Source: Ramazzottius varieornatus (taxonomy: Eukaryota > Tardigrada > Eutardigrada > Parachela > Ramazzottiidae). From it: DNA of 64,000 nt. Made by a program: the position numbers and the translations under genes. Positions 63,866 through 64,000 of this stretch are shown piece after piece; the first letter of the stretch is position 1, and every line of letters begins with the position of its first letter. The stretch is taken from positions 7,786,654 to 7,850,653 of the forward strand of contig BDGG01000001.1 of the NCBI GenBank assembly GCA_001949185.1. The letters run 5' to 3'. The notes beneath the pieces are model-generated. The model was not told where the DNA came from and ran no database searches. It saw only the letters and a list, made by a program, of their open reading frames with translations.

Positions 63866-64000
63866 CTGCAAGAATAACTAGCTATCTATCCGTCTTTTGC
63901 GCAGAAACAGTGAGTAATTGTCGTCACAACTGTCTGCTTTCGCCGAAAGTGTCATGCAAAGAGAGATAACCATCACGGAAGTTGGTCCGAACCGTACCAT

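Larger units (their letters stand above)
63305..64000. repeat. Right arm of large inverted repeat, cut by the window end
   Basis: Reverse complement of 51221-52080 with few substitutions through the peptide gene and promoter. It lacks the extra 165 bases of the left arm. The arm may continue beyond 64000; at the left, homology does not obviously extend upstream of 51221, but this cannot be tested here. Confidence 0.88.

Noticed and set aside
1-64000. CRISPR arrays, bacterial operons, ribosome binding sites, tRNA or rRNA genes
   Set aside because: None seen. The spaced palindromes are intronic hairpins without regular spacers, and the genes are eukaryotic with introns.

Overview
The window looks like a gene-dense animal nuclear genome. 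Multi-exon genes lie on both strands, most introns are about 50-80 nt with GT-AG ends, and the gene set is metazoan: DDB1, DGAT2, MMADHC, CCDC103, FAM187, CECR2-like, NUDT14, MEAF6, MPDU1, an astacin-type protein, F-box and MATH-BTB genes. A small invertebrate is likely. A tardigrade is my best guess from compactness and intron size, but nothing here proves it. The gene models below were built by hand from open frames, splice consensus and phase agreement.

Layout. 1-1481: 5' part of DDB1 (minus, runs off the left edge). 2.0-4.4 kb: a broken copy and then an intact F-box gene (plus). 4.7-6.3: DGAT2-like acyltransferase (minus). 7.0-8.1: bacterial-looking methyltransferase (minus). 8.9-10.7: MMADHC (plus). 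12.1-12.5: short CCDC103 (minus), head-to-head with FAM187 (12.8-19.1, plus), whose introns carry a nested pair of hAT elements and a Mutator-like MITE. 19.5-20.6: secreted Kazal protein. 20.9-22.3: intronless CECR2-like gene (minus). 22.9-24.1: decayed MATH-BTB gene. 25.4-27.7: TPR protein resembling the Rpl4 chaperone Acl4 (minus), head-to-head with NUDT14 (28.0-29.6). 30.0-31.6: unrecognised gene with two apparent 26-nt introns. 32.4-33.3: unrecognised secreted protein. 34.5-36.6: Myb/SANT-like protein. 37.2-37.6: inverted repeat around a 50-N assembly gap. 38.5-39.4: intronless LigB-family dioxygenase (plus). 40.3-41.7: astacin-like protein without its zinc site. 42.1-44.1: MEAF6. 44.5-45.7: MPDU1. 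46.3-49.0: decayed non-LTR retrotransposon.

The most unusual region is 51.2-64.0 kb. Two nearly identical small cysteine-rich secreted peptide genes lie in opposite orientation at its ends. Between them are three secreted proteins that carry only the hemopexin propeller of a matrix metalloproteinase, with matching exon sizes. The order is mirror-symmetric about roughly 57.6-58.0 kb, which suggests an inverted duplication with one extra tandem copy on the right.

A second window-wide feature is a dispersed palindromic repeat built on CCAAGTGGCGCAC and its complement GTGCGCCACTTGG. I find it in at least thirteen places, all inside introns of protein-coding genes. The genes do not form one pathway: they are mostly housekeeping genes plus lineage-specific secreted proteins and transposon debris.
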